A stretch of DNA of 64,000 nt. It comes from Liopterus haemorrhoidalis (lineage: Eukaryota; Arthropoda; Insecta; Coleoptera; Dytiscidae). The DNA is taken from positions 14,849,575-14,913,574 of the forward strand of contig OZ020616.1 in the NCBI GenBank assembly GCA_963971575.1, read 5' to 3'. Each line of letters starts with the position of its first letter. Position 1 is the first letter of the stretch. Both the position numbers and the translations under genes were made by a program. Of the stretch, positions 11,095 through 22,091 are shown piece after piece. The notes beneath the pieces were generated by a model. The model was given only the letters and a program-made list of their open reading frames with translations. It was not told the origin of the DNA and did not search any database.

Positions 11095-11275
11095 TGAAGT
11101 GGAACCCGCAAAGTACTCGACGAAGAAGACGCCCAAAAATGACCAGCAAAAGATCTGTATTAAAATAGCTGGAACAAATCGGAAAAGGTGATGGATATAC
11201 AAGTGACTAAGAACAGAGTACACTGGCGACACACTGAAGAAGTCCTATGCTCCACAGAGTAATAAGAAGAACAAG
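11095..11275 (+). pseudogene. LINE 3' coding remnant
   Basis: Broken frames give KICIKIAGTNRKR, then NRVHWRHTEEVLC, which fits the conserved C-terminal 'R.AG..W...A.DR..WR..EEAY..QW' tail of RTE/Jockey-type LINE polyproteins. It ends in AATAAGAAGAA just before a hAT-like element begins. Assignment to LINE is likely; clade unknown. Confidence 0.5.
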
Positions 11276-11978
11276 CAGGGATGGGCAGTCGGCAGAAAAA
11301 TTACCGACTCCGACTCCCAAATCTGACCGCCTCCGACTCCGACTCTGACTCCCGACTCCTTTCACCAGTAAACAGTAAAGTCTATTTCAAATGTGTAAGC
11401 GGGACTAAATGTATTTTTTATTTTCTTCAGGTAACATTTAAGCTCAATTTTTAACGTTCGAAGTATTCATACAATCGAAGTATTCGATTGTATGGGGCTT
11501 TTGTTAAACAAAATAAAAGGCCTCGTACAATCGTTAAACGTTAGTAAATTTCAATATCTATTTCCGCTGAAGCTAAAGAAACAGGCCATACTTACATTAA
11601 TTATCTTGGGTTGTTTTTATAAATAAGTCATTTACATTTCATCTCGACTTTTTGGGTCGTTTTTAATACAAATTTTCGAATATATTAGTTTTCATAAATT
11701 TTTATTGTATTTTATATACTTTATTTTGCATAATATGTCACTTATTCCTTTTGACATTTAGATTTTGGCTGCCAACATAAAGCATAAAATAATAACGAAG
11801 CTCGTTACAACTTGAGAAACTAAAAATCCAATTTAGTTCCGCTTAAACATGATAAACATACCATACAGAAAAAGATAAAATGGATATTGTAATGTCCGGT
11901 TAGGTTCGAGAAATAAATATCGCAAATTATAGTTTAAACATTATTTATTTATCTCTAACATCTACACTAATTACTTAC

Positions 11979-13309
11979 ACTACCGCTCAAAAGTTTGGAA
12001 GCAGTCGAGGTTTTTCATAATGTTTTTTTAATAAAAGTTCGCGTTTGTAAAAAAACATAGAGAAAAAATAATTTCAAACCTTTATTCACAATATAATTAA
12101 TAATTACATTAAATTAAACTTTTACCAACTATAATCTGTCAATATTGTCTTAATTACACAAAAGCTTTATTTATATTTTTGATTCATCAAATTGTCCACC
12201 TTTATTTTTAATCACAGCTACGCAAATTTGGGGCATTGTATTTATTAATTTAGCAAAATATTCGCTATCTAATGAGTACCATTCTGTATACAGATACTCC
12301 CACATCTGTGTAGCACTACTTGGAGATCTACTTTTAACTCTTCTATCCGACTCGTCCCAAACTAGCTCAATTGGTGACAAATCAGGTGATTGGGATGGCC
12401 ATACCATAATTTCTATAAGTTTTTCTTGTTTTTTCTCATTCAAATAGGACATACGAAATTTTAATGCATGTTTCGGATCTTTATCCTGTTGAAATATGAA
12501 ATTTGGTCCAATAATTTCATTTCCAGAAGGCAAAGCGTGATCCTGCAAAATTTGTAAATATTCTTCTTTGTTAAGTTTGCCATCTATTTTTACTAATTTT
12601 CCTGGCTTATTATTCCCGAAACATTCCCAAACCATTACGTTACCTCAACCATGTTTAATTGTTGGCACTGTACACTCTGACAAAGCCCTTTCGTTCTTAG
12701 ATTGTCGGACAAATACTCTTCTGGTAGAACCGAAAATTTGAAATTTGGATTCGTCCGTCCAGAGTACATTTTTTCATTCTTCAAGTGTCCAATCTGTATG
12801 AGTTTTAGCCCAAACCAACCTGTTTTTCTTATGTTGTTTTGTTAATTTCGGTTTTTTAGCTGCTACACATCCTCGGAGACCGGCAGAGTACAGTCGTCTT
12901 TTAACTGTTGAAACTGACACTTTACTTGGACGAATTTCATTTAATTTCGCTGCAATTTGGGAGGCTGTTAAACGACGATTTCGCTTTGATGTTACTTTTA
13001 TAAATTGATCTTAGGCATTTGTTGTAATTTTGGGTCTCCCACTACGTTTGGTTGATTACTGTTGGTTTCTTGTTGCCTTTTTAATGTATAATGAACCCCT
13101 TTTGTAAAGCGTCCATTATCTTTAAACATAAATAAAAGTAGTTATATCGTACAAATTCGATTAAAAACATATAAAAGTATATTGTCTTGTTAAAAATGAA
13201 GAAAATCATAAATCATAAATCATAAAAATCGATTTCATCAATATATATTGACATTATATTCAATTTTTCGAAAAAAAATTAACTGCTTCCAAACTTTTGA
13301 GCGGTAGTG
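11979..13309 (-). mobile_element. Tc1-like transposon, full length with inactivating mutations
   Basis: Terminal inverted repeats are CACTACCGCTCAAAAGTTTG on the left and its inverse on the right (CAAACTTTTGAGCGGTAGTG), flanked by TA on both sides. At 1331 bp it is the usual size for a Tc1 relative, with one transposase gene on the minus strand. It is inserted in the 'GACTCC' hAT-like element and is therefore younger. Its ends resemble those of 33953-36549. Confidence 0.9.
12171..13090 (-). pseudogene. Tc1-like transposase (DD38E spacing), interrupted
   Basis: The C-terminal 154 residues (12171-12635) are open: MVWECFG, then IFQQDKDPKHA with the second catalytic Asp, WPSQSPDLSPIELVW with the catalytic Glu, ending VIKNKGGQFDESKI. 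I count 38 residues between Asp and Glu, longer than the 34 of classical Tc1. Upstream, in two frames, are YSAGLRGC.AAKKPKLTKQ, WTDESKFQIFGSTRRVFVR with the first catalytic Asp, and an N-terminal HTH region with stops. DD38E elements have been described in animals as a sister group of Tc1 (Intruder); membership is inferred from spacing only. Confidence 0.8.
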
Positions 13310-13810
13310 TATGTCTAACTACTGGCTACATGTTACCTATTGTCTTATTGTATATACTGTATAATTGCTGACAATATATATTGGATATAGCAATATAGCA
13401 TATTACCAACTGCAACATACTATAGTGTCAATCACTTACATTGTCAGATATTCTTACAGTACATATGAGTAAAAACAAATCTTTTTACTGCATCGTATTA
13501 ATCTGTTAATGCGAGCAGTATTGATCAAATTTCGAAGCATGAAAGAAATCGGGTAAAACCGGTATTGAATATTTTTAATTTCATTTTTGTTCTTGAACAC
13601 TGAACAAAATGTCATTCCAGTTTCCGTACTTTAAAAAATTCTAGTAATATGTTTATTTTTTGGTTTGTTCTCATCCTTGATAAAAATTGAATTAAAGAGT
13701 CGGGAGTCGATACTTTTTCCGACTTCCGACTCCAACTCCTCCAAAAAGTTCCGACTCCCAACTCCGACTCCGACTCCCCATCCCTGGTATATACTACTGA
13801 GTTAAGTGGA

Positions 13811-14350
13811 TTTTACACGATTCAATTAATTGAAAAAGTTGACATTCAATTGATTGACGTGTGTAAAGCGTAAAAATTTCGTCAATTAATTGATCAATTA
13901 ATTGACAAAAAATTTGATCAATTTATTTTGAAAATAGAACAAGTTCTATTTTTCGTCAATTTTTCATCAATTTTTTAGGGTATTCTAGGTATATTTTTAT
14001 CTGTTAAGATATTGCCAACTGTTTAGTTGTAGCATAACCTCGAAACATATTATTTTTGTTTGGGTGTCAAATCTAACATAACCTCAAACGTTCTAATTTA
14101 TCATCATCTAGGTTATTTGTTTTGTTTTTGTTCACAGCTCGTAATTTTGTGAAGATTTTTTCAATATTTTCATTCTGATAAATATGTCAACATGTTTTAC
14201 AGTTGGTAATGTAAAAATTTTCAAAAAAAATGATAAATAAATTGAAGTGTGTAACGTGACGTTTTTGTTCCCAAGGTTACCAATAAATTTTTCAATTAAT
14301 TGACAAAAAACTTGATCAATTTGTTGATCAATTAATTGAATTGTGTAAAA
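13811..14350. mobile_element. palindromic MITE rich in AATTAATTG
   Basis: It starts TTTTACACGATTCAATTAAT and ends in the inverse (ATTAATTGAATTGTGTAAAA). Internal copies of ATTAATTGATCAATTAATTG and its parts recur on both sides. It is 540 bp and has no coding sequence. No convincing target duplication is visible. Confidence 0.65.
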
Positions 14351-15229
14351 CTAAATTGTTGGAAATTGCGTCTTTTATAGCGAAACCCGTGCTGTTCAAA
14401 ATACGCATTATGCAAGTTATTGAATAAAGCTTCTTTTATAATAGATAAACAGCACAAGAATAGCATTTGCATAGAGATGAATACAAAGGGATGTCACTGT
14501 TCTGAACATCTGTTTCTAATAAACAGAACAAAGACAGTCTTGTAATTGTTATGTTATGCCTGTACTGTGCATCCATTATAAATGAGGCTTAAGACTGATG
14601 TAATTTATAAAATACTTCTTTAGGGATTTGTGTAGTACATCATTACATGTTACATGTACATATTACAACATTAGTAAATCTGCTATTATTATATTTTAAA
14701 ATTTTACAGTCAAATATTTACGTATTATATTTTCACAGCTTGATTTTGTTGGAAAACGAGTATAAATTTCAACTGTCAAAAATATCTGTTGTGTTTCGTT
14801 AAATAAATTGTTATATTTTTAGATTTGGCCGTAAATCATTTTAATAAAATAAGATAATGCTAGAATAATGAAAATGTTGCAGATTCCAATATTTTTATAT
14901 GTTGACATTAACAACTATGAAATATGTTGAACTTTACAGACACAGTACGATTTAGTGTGCATTCATATCAAGTATTAAAAGTTGCCTGCACGTAGCATTT
15001 CCTACAATATTTGTGCAGCATTCATACGTTGCGTCGTAGCGTATCAGTTCTTTTAATGTACAGATTTCAGTTTGACGCCTGATCGGACAGATGTATAGTT
15101 GTAAAAATGTGTCGTCATTTATCTAATGAAGATTTATTGGTGACATCAATACTATTAAAATAAGAAGATACGCAAAATAATGAAGGTCGTAAGCACTTTT
15201 CTGTTCGTTAAATGCTTTAAAAAAAAAAA
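14351..15229. other. no supported feature
   Basis: AT-rich, without recognisable coding, RNA or repeat structure. The short reading MCRHLSNEDLLVTSILLK near 15105 has no identified domain. Confidence 0.3.
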
Positions 15230-15376
15230 AAGGATCTGCGTAGACAGAAGGCGAATACTGGACATTATTAAAAAATCAGCTGCCACAGGACAACCGCGAT
15301 CACAAACTACTTGTTTATGAATATTTCAGTCGAGTATCTCTTGATTCTTGCAGCACAGTAGAAATAACTTGGCCTA

Positions 15377-16814
15377 TGGTCTATTTCAAAGTAGAAAAAA
15401 GTAGATAGCGCTGCGAACCGAGTACGATTTACACTGATCAAATACAGTATAGCGGAAAATTTAAAATAAGTTACAACTAGGACATGGGCGTAGCAACTGG
15501 GTTAGCAAGTGTTTTTTTTTCTTTAATATAAAAAAGGTTAATAAGATATTGAAATAAACAAGGCAGATAATACACGTACGTTATTTATACTACATAAATA
15601 CAGTTTAATGGAAAATTTGAAAAAGGTAAAAAAAAATATTAATTTTAAAAATTATGTACTATATATAATAAGAGAGATTTGGCTAAAAGAGTTTGAACAA
15701 AGCAATAAAACAAACACTATATCTTCAGAGCTAAAGTTTCTTATTTAAATAATTATTGTACAGTCTGTTCCAAACGGTTAAGCGGAACTAGATTTTGCAA
15801 TCTAGTTACTTTCATCGTTTAAATCGTGCCTTTCGGCCGTTTTGTTTAAGCTTTGTAAATCATACTTACAATAAACATTTTTTGGTTAAGGTTAATATCA
15901 TTGTAAAATGTCAATTTCTTTATATTTTGATTTTTTGTGTCATTCTTAATACAAATTTCCCATTTATTTATTTTTTTGTCATTAAAATATCTAAAAAATA
16001 AAAAAAGTTTCATTGTTGGAATTTTAAATTTTGACATCCCAACGTGAAAAATGAAATAACCCAAGCAAGGTCCCTTCTCGTGACAACCTAAAAGAACTAA
16101 ATACCCATTTAGTTCCGCTTAACCGTTTGGAACAGACTGTAAATACAAATTAAAAATATATGTATATATGAATAATACACTTACGTTATTTATACGACAT
16201 AAATTCAGTATAATGGGAAATTTGAAAAAGTTTAAAAAATATTAATTTTAAAAATTATGTATTATATATGAAAAGAGAGATTTGTCTAAAAGCATTTAAA
16301 TAAAGCAATAAAACAAACAATATATCTTTAGGGCTAAAGTTTCTTATTGAAATATTTATTGTAAATCAAAATTAAAAATATATGTATATATGAAGGTCTA
16401 AAAATTATATCAATAACTTCTTCTTTGGGCACAATCAGCTGGGCTGTTTTTTTGGCCTCACATTAGTCCTCTCTCTTGATCTGTTAATTTTCAAGTGTCA
16501 AAAAATATTTATATGTCAGATAACCTAAAAAATATATAACTGCGTAAAAACAAATTACATGGAGAATTTTCTCCATAAAATCTACGCCAAGAATATAAAT
16601 AAAAGTCTAAATATGTAAATAATAACAAAATATATGAGAAAAATTAAATAATATAAATAATATATATTTCCAATGTACGACACTGAACATCTGTCAACTT
16701 GGACTAAAAACAATATTTTTACAGTGTAATAGGGATGACGATCTGAACCAATCCGAAACAAGGACAAACAGCTCCTATCTTCTTACACACATTTTTCTAC
16801 TTTGAAATAGACAA
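15377..16814. mobile_element. non-autonomous TA-inserted DNA transposon with internal tandem duplication
   Basis: TGGTCTATTTCAAAGTAG on the left and its near-exact inverse CTACTTTGAAATAGACAA on the right, flanked by TA (15375-15376, 16815-16816). The empty site can be read from other family A copies (GGCCTAATATTTT). Inside, a roughly 230-bp unit occurs twice (about 15560-15760 and 16165-16370), and a MITE sits in the first unit. No transposase is visible. Confidence 0.8.
15761..16139. mobile_element. MITE 'CAGTCTGTTCCAAACGG' family, complete copy
   Basis: Ends CAGTCTGTTCCAAACGGTTA and the exact inverse TAACCGTTTGGAACAGACTG, flanked by TA on each side; 379 bp. Internal sequence (GTTTAAGCTTTG, ATAACCCAAGCAAGGTCCCT, TCTCGTGACAACCTAAAAG) is shared with the copies at 18251 and 59263. 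TA duplications imply mobilisation by a Tc1/mariner-type transposase. Confidence 0.9.
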
Positions 16815-17569
16815 TAATATTTTGTAACAGAGATATTATTTATCATAACCATGGAAACGTTACATATAAGTAGGAATAAACAGATTCGAAAAATTTTACA
16901 AAATTTTTTCGAAATTTTTCGTTTTATCAAAAAACGTCTCAAATAAAAGTTATTAGTTATTGTATTTATAGCAACTTTTGTTAAATAATTTTTTTCGAAA
17001 TATTTATCAGTTGTGTAATATTCGCAAAAATCTTAAAATCGACACGAGTAAACTCCCATTTTTAGTCAACCGATTTTTAACAAAAGTTGATCAACTCGTG
17101 CCATTGATGGCAGAAGCTTAAATATAAAGTTTCATAAAAATCCTTTCAGCCGAATTTGATCTGCACGTGTACACAGAGAGACAGACGGACAGACAGACCG
17201 AGAGACATCATGCTAAAAATAGTCAAAACGTTATGTAGGGACCTCAATTCGTGGAGATCCATCGAAATCTCGAAACGTCAAAATTCACAATCACAATACC
17301 TCCCTTATATATGTTGGCGGTCGGTAAAAAACTGATTGATGATGCAGACAATATCATTGCTAATCTGACGGTCGTGCGCATTATGATAACTTGGACGACC
17401 GTTTTCTTGAACATGCGGTTTTCTTTGAACCGGTAACACTGACCGTGCGCGCATACTCATTGTAAACAATGAGTTCCCATTGGATACATTCGATTTGACG
17501 CTCCGAGTGTTCCGAGCACGTTCTGTATGCTCAAACTTGTTCGAGCGTCAATCGGAGTACACCCAATGT

Positions 17570-17608
17570 CGAGGTTTTTTCTACAAATTTCATCCTTGAC
17601 GACCTAAT
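17570..17608 (+). repeat. solo mariner terminal repeat
   Basis: TACAAATTTCATCCTTGACG followed by ACCTAA is identical to the right end of the mariner at 50706-51324. Nothing else of the element remains. Sequence to the left (17420-17569) is unclassified. Confidence 0.75.
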
Positions 17609-18100
17609 AGTTATTTCGAGACAAAAGTCGGTCTGGGTCAGCAGTGTATATTGAGTCCACTAATCGTTAAAGTAGTGCTCCATACAACCATTAAAAACAA
17701 CAGAAAATAAATAAAAAATACCCAGTAGGTCATTGGAAAATGAAACAATTTACCATCTCAGACCTATATTATGCCGACGACAAGGTTCAAATCTCTAACA
17801 ATGAAGAAAATCTAAAAGGTGACCTCGATACCAATAGTTATTGTCTGAGTAGTATAAAGGATTCCACACACCAAAGCGGCCGCGGTGGCGGCCACGGTGG
17901 CGATAATGCAGCGGCCTAACGCAACCTATACAATACAATGAGACCACGCACATACAAGCGTTCCGCTATCTGAGAACGCCACCGACAGCAGCGTTCATTC
18001 TAGCGATCACCAAACACTGGCGGCCAAACTCGACAAGTTGCGTTAGGCCGCGCGATATTCATTGTTTATATACCACAGAGTGAATATATTTAAGAAAATA

Positions 18101-18250
18101 ATGTCGAAAATAGATAATTTAACAGAAAAAATCATAGATCAGTAAAGGATCATTTAATTTTGTATGACTTAGCACATCCTGATTACAAGAATATTAGGAA
18201 AACAAATAAAGTGTGGGACGAAATAGGAAAAGTTTTGGAAATTGATAGTA
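18101..18250 (+). pseudogene. MADF-domain exon remnant
   Basis: From ATG at 18101 the frame reads MSKIDNLTEKI then is lost; from 18139 another frame gives SVKDHLILYDLAHPDYKNIR followed by KTNKVWDEIGKVLEID. 'LYD..HPDYKN...K..AW.EI' is the core of the MADF (Myb/SANT-like) DNA-binding domain. In Harbinger elements the MADF/Myb protein assists the DDE transposase. The frame is cut at 18250 by a MITE. Confidence 0.75.
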
Positions 18251-18842
18251 AAGTCTGTTCCAAACGATTAGGCGGAACTAGATTTTGCAATCTAGTTACT
18301 TTCATCGTTTAAATCAGGGCTTCTTAAACTGTGGGTCCCAACCCCCCGGGGGGTCGCGAGGCTACTAAAGGGGGGTCGTAAAGATCTGCTACTTTTGGGT
18401 AATAATAAATACATTTTTAGAATCTACAAGGTAGATTCTACAATGTCGCGATATTACACCTACATCTACGGTTAATATTAATTTTATTACATGGTGGGTC
18501 GTTTAAAATTTCCTAGGCTTGAAGGGGGTCGCTATATGAAAAAGTTTAAGAAGCCCTGGTTTAAATAATGCTTTTCAGCCGTTTTGTTTAAGCTTTGTAA
18601 ATCATACTTGCAACAAACATTTTTTGGTTAAGGTTAATATCATTTTAAAATGTCATTTTCTTTATATTTTGATTTTTTGTGTCATTCTTAATACAAATAT
18701 CCCATTTATTTATTTTTTGTCATTAAAATATGTAAGAAAATTAATTTAAGTTTGACATATGTCATTCGTTTCCATGGTTTCATTGTTGGAATTTTAAATT
18801 TTAACATTCCAAAGGGGAAAAATGAAATAACCCAAGCAAGGT
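18251..18842. mobile_element. MITE 'CAGTCTGTTCCAAACGG' family, 3'-truncated, split copy
   Basis: Begins AAGTCTGTTCCAAACGATTA after a TA and follows the copy at 15761 up to AACCCAAGCAAGGTCC, where homology stops. A hAT MITE (18315-18558) is inserted in its GTTTAAAT. Confidence 0.8.
18315..18558. mobile_element. hAT MITE with perfect 8-bp TSD
   Basis: CAGGGCTTCTTAAACTGTGG at the left, inverse CTTAAGAAGCCCTG-like end at the right; gtttaaat duplicated at 18307-18314 and 18559-18566. At 244 bp it contains a GGTCGC-rich GC block near each end. It is the innermost of a nest: LINE, Harbinger-like element, MITE, hAT MITE. Confidence 0.9.
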
Positions 18843-19412
18843 CCAATATTATCATACAACTATATACCGTGATTCACTAACTGATCGCTACCGCTACCGC
18901 CACTCCCGCCGCGTTAGTGTGAGGAGACCTGATCGCTACCGTGGCCGCCACCGTGGCCGCTTTGGTGTGTGGAATCCTTAAACATGATAATAAGCTGCGA
19001 TAAAACGAGAAGCATGATGATAAGACCGGAAAAACACTTGTTAAAATTAGAAAGAAAAACGACAGAACAGGTGCTCGACTTGTTCTCTCGTGTATTCAAA
19101 TAGACCGATAAACTATGGAACGAGTTAAAGCTGCTGGTAGGCTATTTAATAGAACTAAGAATTCCTTCTTAGCAAAACGGGAAAAACCGACAAAGGCTAA
19201 AGTCCTGGTCTTCAAGAAAGTGGCTATTGCTATACTGACATGGGTCAGAAGCTTGGACCACATCAGAGAAAATTAGAAGCAGAATAAGAATAAGCAAAAT
19301 TAGGTTCCTACAAAAAATCAAGGGGAAGACAAGACTAGATCGAATAAGAAACACAGAGTATAGACATGAACTAGAAAAAAAAAACCTGCAGAAGAAGTAA
19401 TAGAAGGACAAT

Positions 19413-20285
19413 AGGGGATAGGCATGATTTTTTAATTTTTTTTTTATTATATTCCTCTTCTTGCATATAAACATAAAAAACAGTTTTTAATTTTTTTTTT
19501 TTTAGTTTGAAGGCTTAAAAAAATCATAAATGTATGTAGCGCGCGAAAACGACGTGTGACGTCATACCCCTTCTAACTGACGCATGACACTACTAGCTTA
19601 CCAGCGTACATAGTCTGTTGTGAACTTATTTGTTTGTATAACTTTTATAGGTTATGTAAAGTTAGAGTGATTTTAATTAAAATAAAGTTTAATTCTATAA
19701 AAACAATTTATACATGTTTACCGAATTAAATTTTATATTAAAATATATAAAATATGGAAGATCCAGGCTCCAGTACTTCGAAACATAGTCGAAAATATTG
19801 TTTAGTACCAATGTGTACAAATAGTTCAATTAGAAATCCAAAAAAATAATTTATATCATTACCTGATGACGAAAAACAACAGAAAAGCTATGAGGCGAAT
19901 AAAACCGATATTTCAGAAAAAAGTAAACTTTATGTTTGTGAAGACCATTTTAATGTGAGTACATATATTTTATAAATTATTTTAATAATAAATGCGTGAA
20001 AAATTGTTTAAAAACAAATACAAAACTCTCAAACAATACAATATAAACACGTAAACATTATGTTTTGTTTGTATCTGTGACGTCAAACCGCTACAGTCTC
20101 AGTCGTATCTACTCGGCAACCTTCGCGGCGTGGTCGGCTTATTTCAAATTTACAAAATTTGAATTAAAACATTTGGCTATAATATTAATTAAAATGTGAT
20201 TTTTGTTGTGTTAGGTGACATAACTAACATTAAAATATCAAAAAAATGTAGTTTTAAGGAAATATAAATTTTATGCGTATCCCCT
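19413..20285 (+). mobile_element. DNA transposon with a THAP exon (ISL2EU-like?)
   Basis: Termini AGGGGATAGGCATGA and, inward from the right, AGGGGATACGCATAA. It is inserted in a LINE coding region. If the LINE frame is read across (…EEVIEGQLRCY…), the target was CAATTG and the duplicated bases are AT. With GGGGATA ends the alternative reading is a TA duplication. THAP plus a 2-bp TSD fits ISL2EU-type elements better than P or Kolobok, but this is inference. It lacks the catalytic region. Confidence 0.6.
19754..19954 (+). pseudogene. THAP zinc-finger exon with splice donor
   Basis: From ATG the frame gives MEDPGSSTSKHSRKYCLVPM, then CTNSS, a stop at codon 32, FISLPDDEKQQKSYEANKTD and KSKLYVCEDHFN. 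C-x4-C and C-x2-H, the proline in 'SLP' and the final HF are the C2CH signature of THAP DNA-binding domains. The exon runs directly into GTGAGT (19955-19960), a canonical 5' splice site. A single base change would account for the stop. A complete transposase is not present downstream. Confidence 0.85.
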
Positions 20286-20828
20286 ATTGAGATGTTACTG
20301 TCATATCCAAAGGATGGATGATGGTAGAGATACAAAAAAAGGTTTACGAAGCCCGGATATTTAAAAGAAGACGGAAAACCCTAGGAAAAAACGGAGTAGT
20401 GAAATCATATATGCAGTAGATAGAAGAGAAGTCTACTGGAATGAAGTAAGAAGTAGAACAGAAAATAGGAGTAAATGAAAAAAACAGTGACGACGTTGTC
20501 GTTATGAATGAAGTAAACAAATACAAGTATCAATCAAACTCACACAAAGCCCGAAACCAGGGATAGTAAAACGATTAAGTAAGTAAGTTAATGCACGTAG
20601 CATGCCCCACTATCAGACGATTCATAGTAAAGTTGCAACACGCTCGCGATACGTAGATTTCAAGCAAGCATTATCTTACATCGCGATACATTATACGATC
20701 GATTCGTTAAGGTAGAGCCTGCTTTAAACTTCGCATTTGCCCCACTATTAACCTTTATAGCGAAAACACAATACATAAACTTGAAGGATCATATGTCAAA
20801 TCAAATATAGTGTAATTTAGTATGAAAC

Positions 20829-21040
20829 AAGTCGCCATTACTCAGTTGGTTAGATCTTAATTCAGAGATGGCGGGTCGGGACCCATGCATGATTTACATG
20901 TATGTATGTACGTACACGGCACAGTAGCACTGAACAGAGAGTGTGGCTTCACCCTATCAACAGTTCTCCCATTTGCCCGACACATTCCGAGTTAATGAAA
21001 GCTCACCTCGATGAACAGATTGAATGAGGAAATGGAGAAG
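20829..21040 (+). repeat. putative tRNA-derived SINE
   Basis: ACTCAGTTGGTTAGATCTTA resembles a tRNA D-arm/A-box and, about 30 nt on, GGTCGGGACCC could be a degenerate B box. The 3' body has no partner in this window, so the call is tentative. Flanking 20590-20828 and 21041-21429 show nothing recognisable. Confidence 0.35.
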
Positions 21041-21626
21041 AGAATAATTGTATGTGGGGAGATGAATTTTTAAACTGCTTTCCTTCGATGGTTTTATTTG
21101 ATACGATCTTGTTCGTAAAAAAATACTTTGAACAAATTTAAGGTTTTAGTTTGTTTAAAGCAATTGTGGTACAGATTTTTATCAATAAAATAGTACGAGT
21201 GTCGCCCAAAATGTATAAAGAACGCTTGATTATTAGCAACATGAAACCCAATAAATTTTAATTGCTGTCTTTATTTTTCTACTTTGTAGCCATCAGCAAT
21301 AAATGAAAACAAAAAGTTAACTAATATACAATAAATTAATGTACTCATCCAATCGGTCCTTTAAGGTATTGATACTGGAGCTTGAGCAACTTGTACAGGC
21401 AGACAAATTCATGATAAAAATACTCGGTTGGTCAGAAAATTATCACGCACATTTTTTCGTATTTTTCAAGCTTGAGTTTGTACCTGTGGCCAAAAAGACG
21501 TAAGTCAGTTTTCAAATTCATTAGTGAAGTCATATCGCAGTTGACAAAACATATGGTACATGGTTATCAGGTCACCACGGGAGCGACGAGCTTCAAGTAA
21601 CGGTATTCTTAGCCTGCGTAGTCTTA

Positions 21627-22091
21627 TGGTTGGTTTATATACGGAACAAGAATAAGGAATAGGAAATAAGAATAGTACACAAGAATAAAAAATATTAAAC
21701 CGTTTATACAGGACATAACATTTCGTCGCTGCGCCTGCGTATTTGCGTTGGCCTGTGTTTAACGTTTGTCACTTGACAGGTTCTTAAAACTTACAAGAAG
21801 AATAAATAAAAATAATAAAAACATTTTATTGTTGTTTACAACCCTCTGATCACAAATGAAAAACATCTGTTGAACAAACTTTATTACGGCAGACATTTTG
21901 ATAGCTGTGCGCAGGCTTATCGTGTCTTATTCTTGAAATAAGAATAAAATGTTGAATGTTACCAACTATTCTTATGTTTAAGTTAAATTTCATTCCTACA
22001 TAAACCGATATACGGCCCAGCCATGTTTTAACATCTTGTGTACTATTCTTATTTCCTATTCCTTATTCTTGTTCCATATATAAACCAACCA
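21627..22091. mobile_element. long-palindrome MITE with TTA duplication
   Basis: Left TGGTTGGTTTATATACGGAA; right end is its inverse (TTCCATATATAAACCAACCA). The inverted arms extend about 60 bp through AACAAGAATAAGGAATAGGA. TTA flanks both sides (21624-21626, 22092-22094). TWA targets point to PIF/Harbinger mobilisation. It sits in the C-terminal coding part of the LINE. Confidence 0.9.

Larger units (their letters stand above)
11276..13786. mobile_element. hAT-like element with 'GACTCC' subterminal repeats
   Basis: The left end CAGGGATGGGCAGTCGG and the right end read inward (CAGGGATGGGGAGTCGG) are matching inverted repeats. Both are followed by arrays of GACTCCGACTC-type hexamers in opposite orientation. 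No target duplication is visible. Its body contains a related GGCTTTTGTTAAAC-type MITE scrap (11465-11850) and a Tc1-like insertion at 11979-13309. A perfect 12-bp-stem hairpin lies at 11468-11494. No transposase of its own is recognisable. Confidence 0.65.
15230..17345 (-). repeat. interspersed repeat family A, copy 2, split by an insertion
   Basis: Parts 15230-15376 and 16815-17345 together follow family A on the minus strand: CAGCTG.CACAGGAC, GAAATAACTTGGCCTA, then TAATATTTTGTAACAGAG, ATAACCATGGAAACG, the GACA tract at 17175-17205, and TCCCTTATATATGTTGGCGG at the outer end. A TA dinucleotide duplicated at the break marks the insertion of the element 15377-16814. Confidence 0.8.
17858..18978 (+). 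mobile_element. PIF/Harbinger-like element with MADF remnant
   Basis: Ends AGGATTCCACACACCAAAGC and its exact inverse GCTTTGGTGTGTGGAATCCT, continuing as GC-rich CGGTGGCGGCCACGGT repeats; flanked by TAA at both sides (17855-17857, 18979-18981). The 3-bp TWA duplication is typical of PIF/Harbinger. The superfamily often carries a second ORF with a Myb/MADF domain, and a MADF piece is found inside. Another MITE (18251-18842) invaded it. Confidence 0.85.
17610..20530 (+). pseudogene. LINE (RTE/BovB-like) ORF2 remnant in three segments
   Basis: Segment 1 (17610-17857) includes ISDLYYADDKVQISNNEENL, the YADD box of the reverse transcriptase. Segment 2 (18982-19410) gives AAGRLFNRTKNSFLAKRE, KAKVLVFKKVAIAIL, THGSEAWTTSEKIRSRI and GKTRLDRIRN. 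Segment 3 (20286-20530) gives QLRCYCHIQRMDDGR and KVYEARIFKRR. This order (YADD, AAGRLFN..., SEAW, IGHI-type, C-terminal basic tail) is that of one LINE polyprotein. It was cut by a Harbinger-like element after segment 1 and by a THAP element after segment 2. Several frameshifts are present. Confidence 0.75.
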
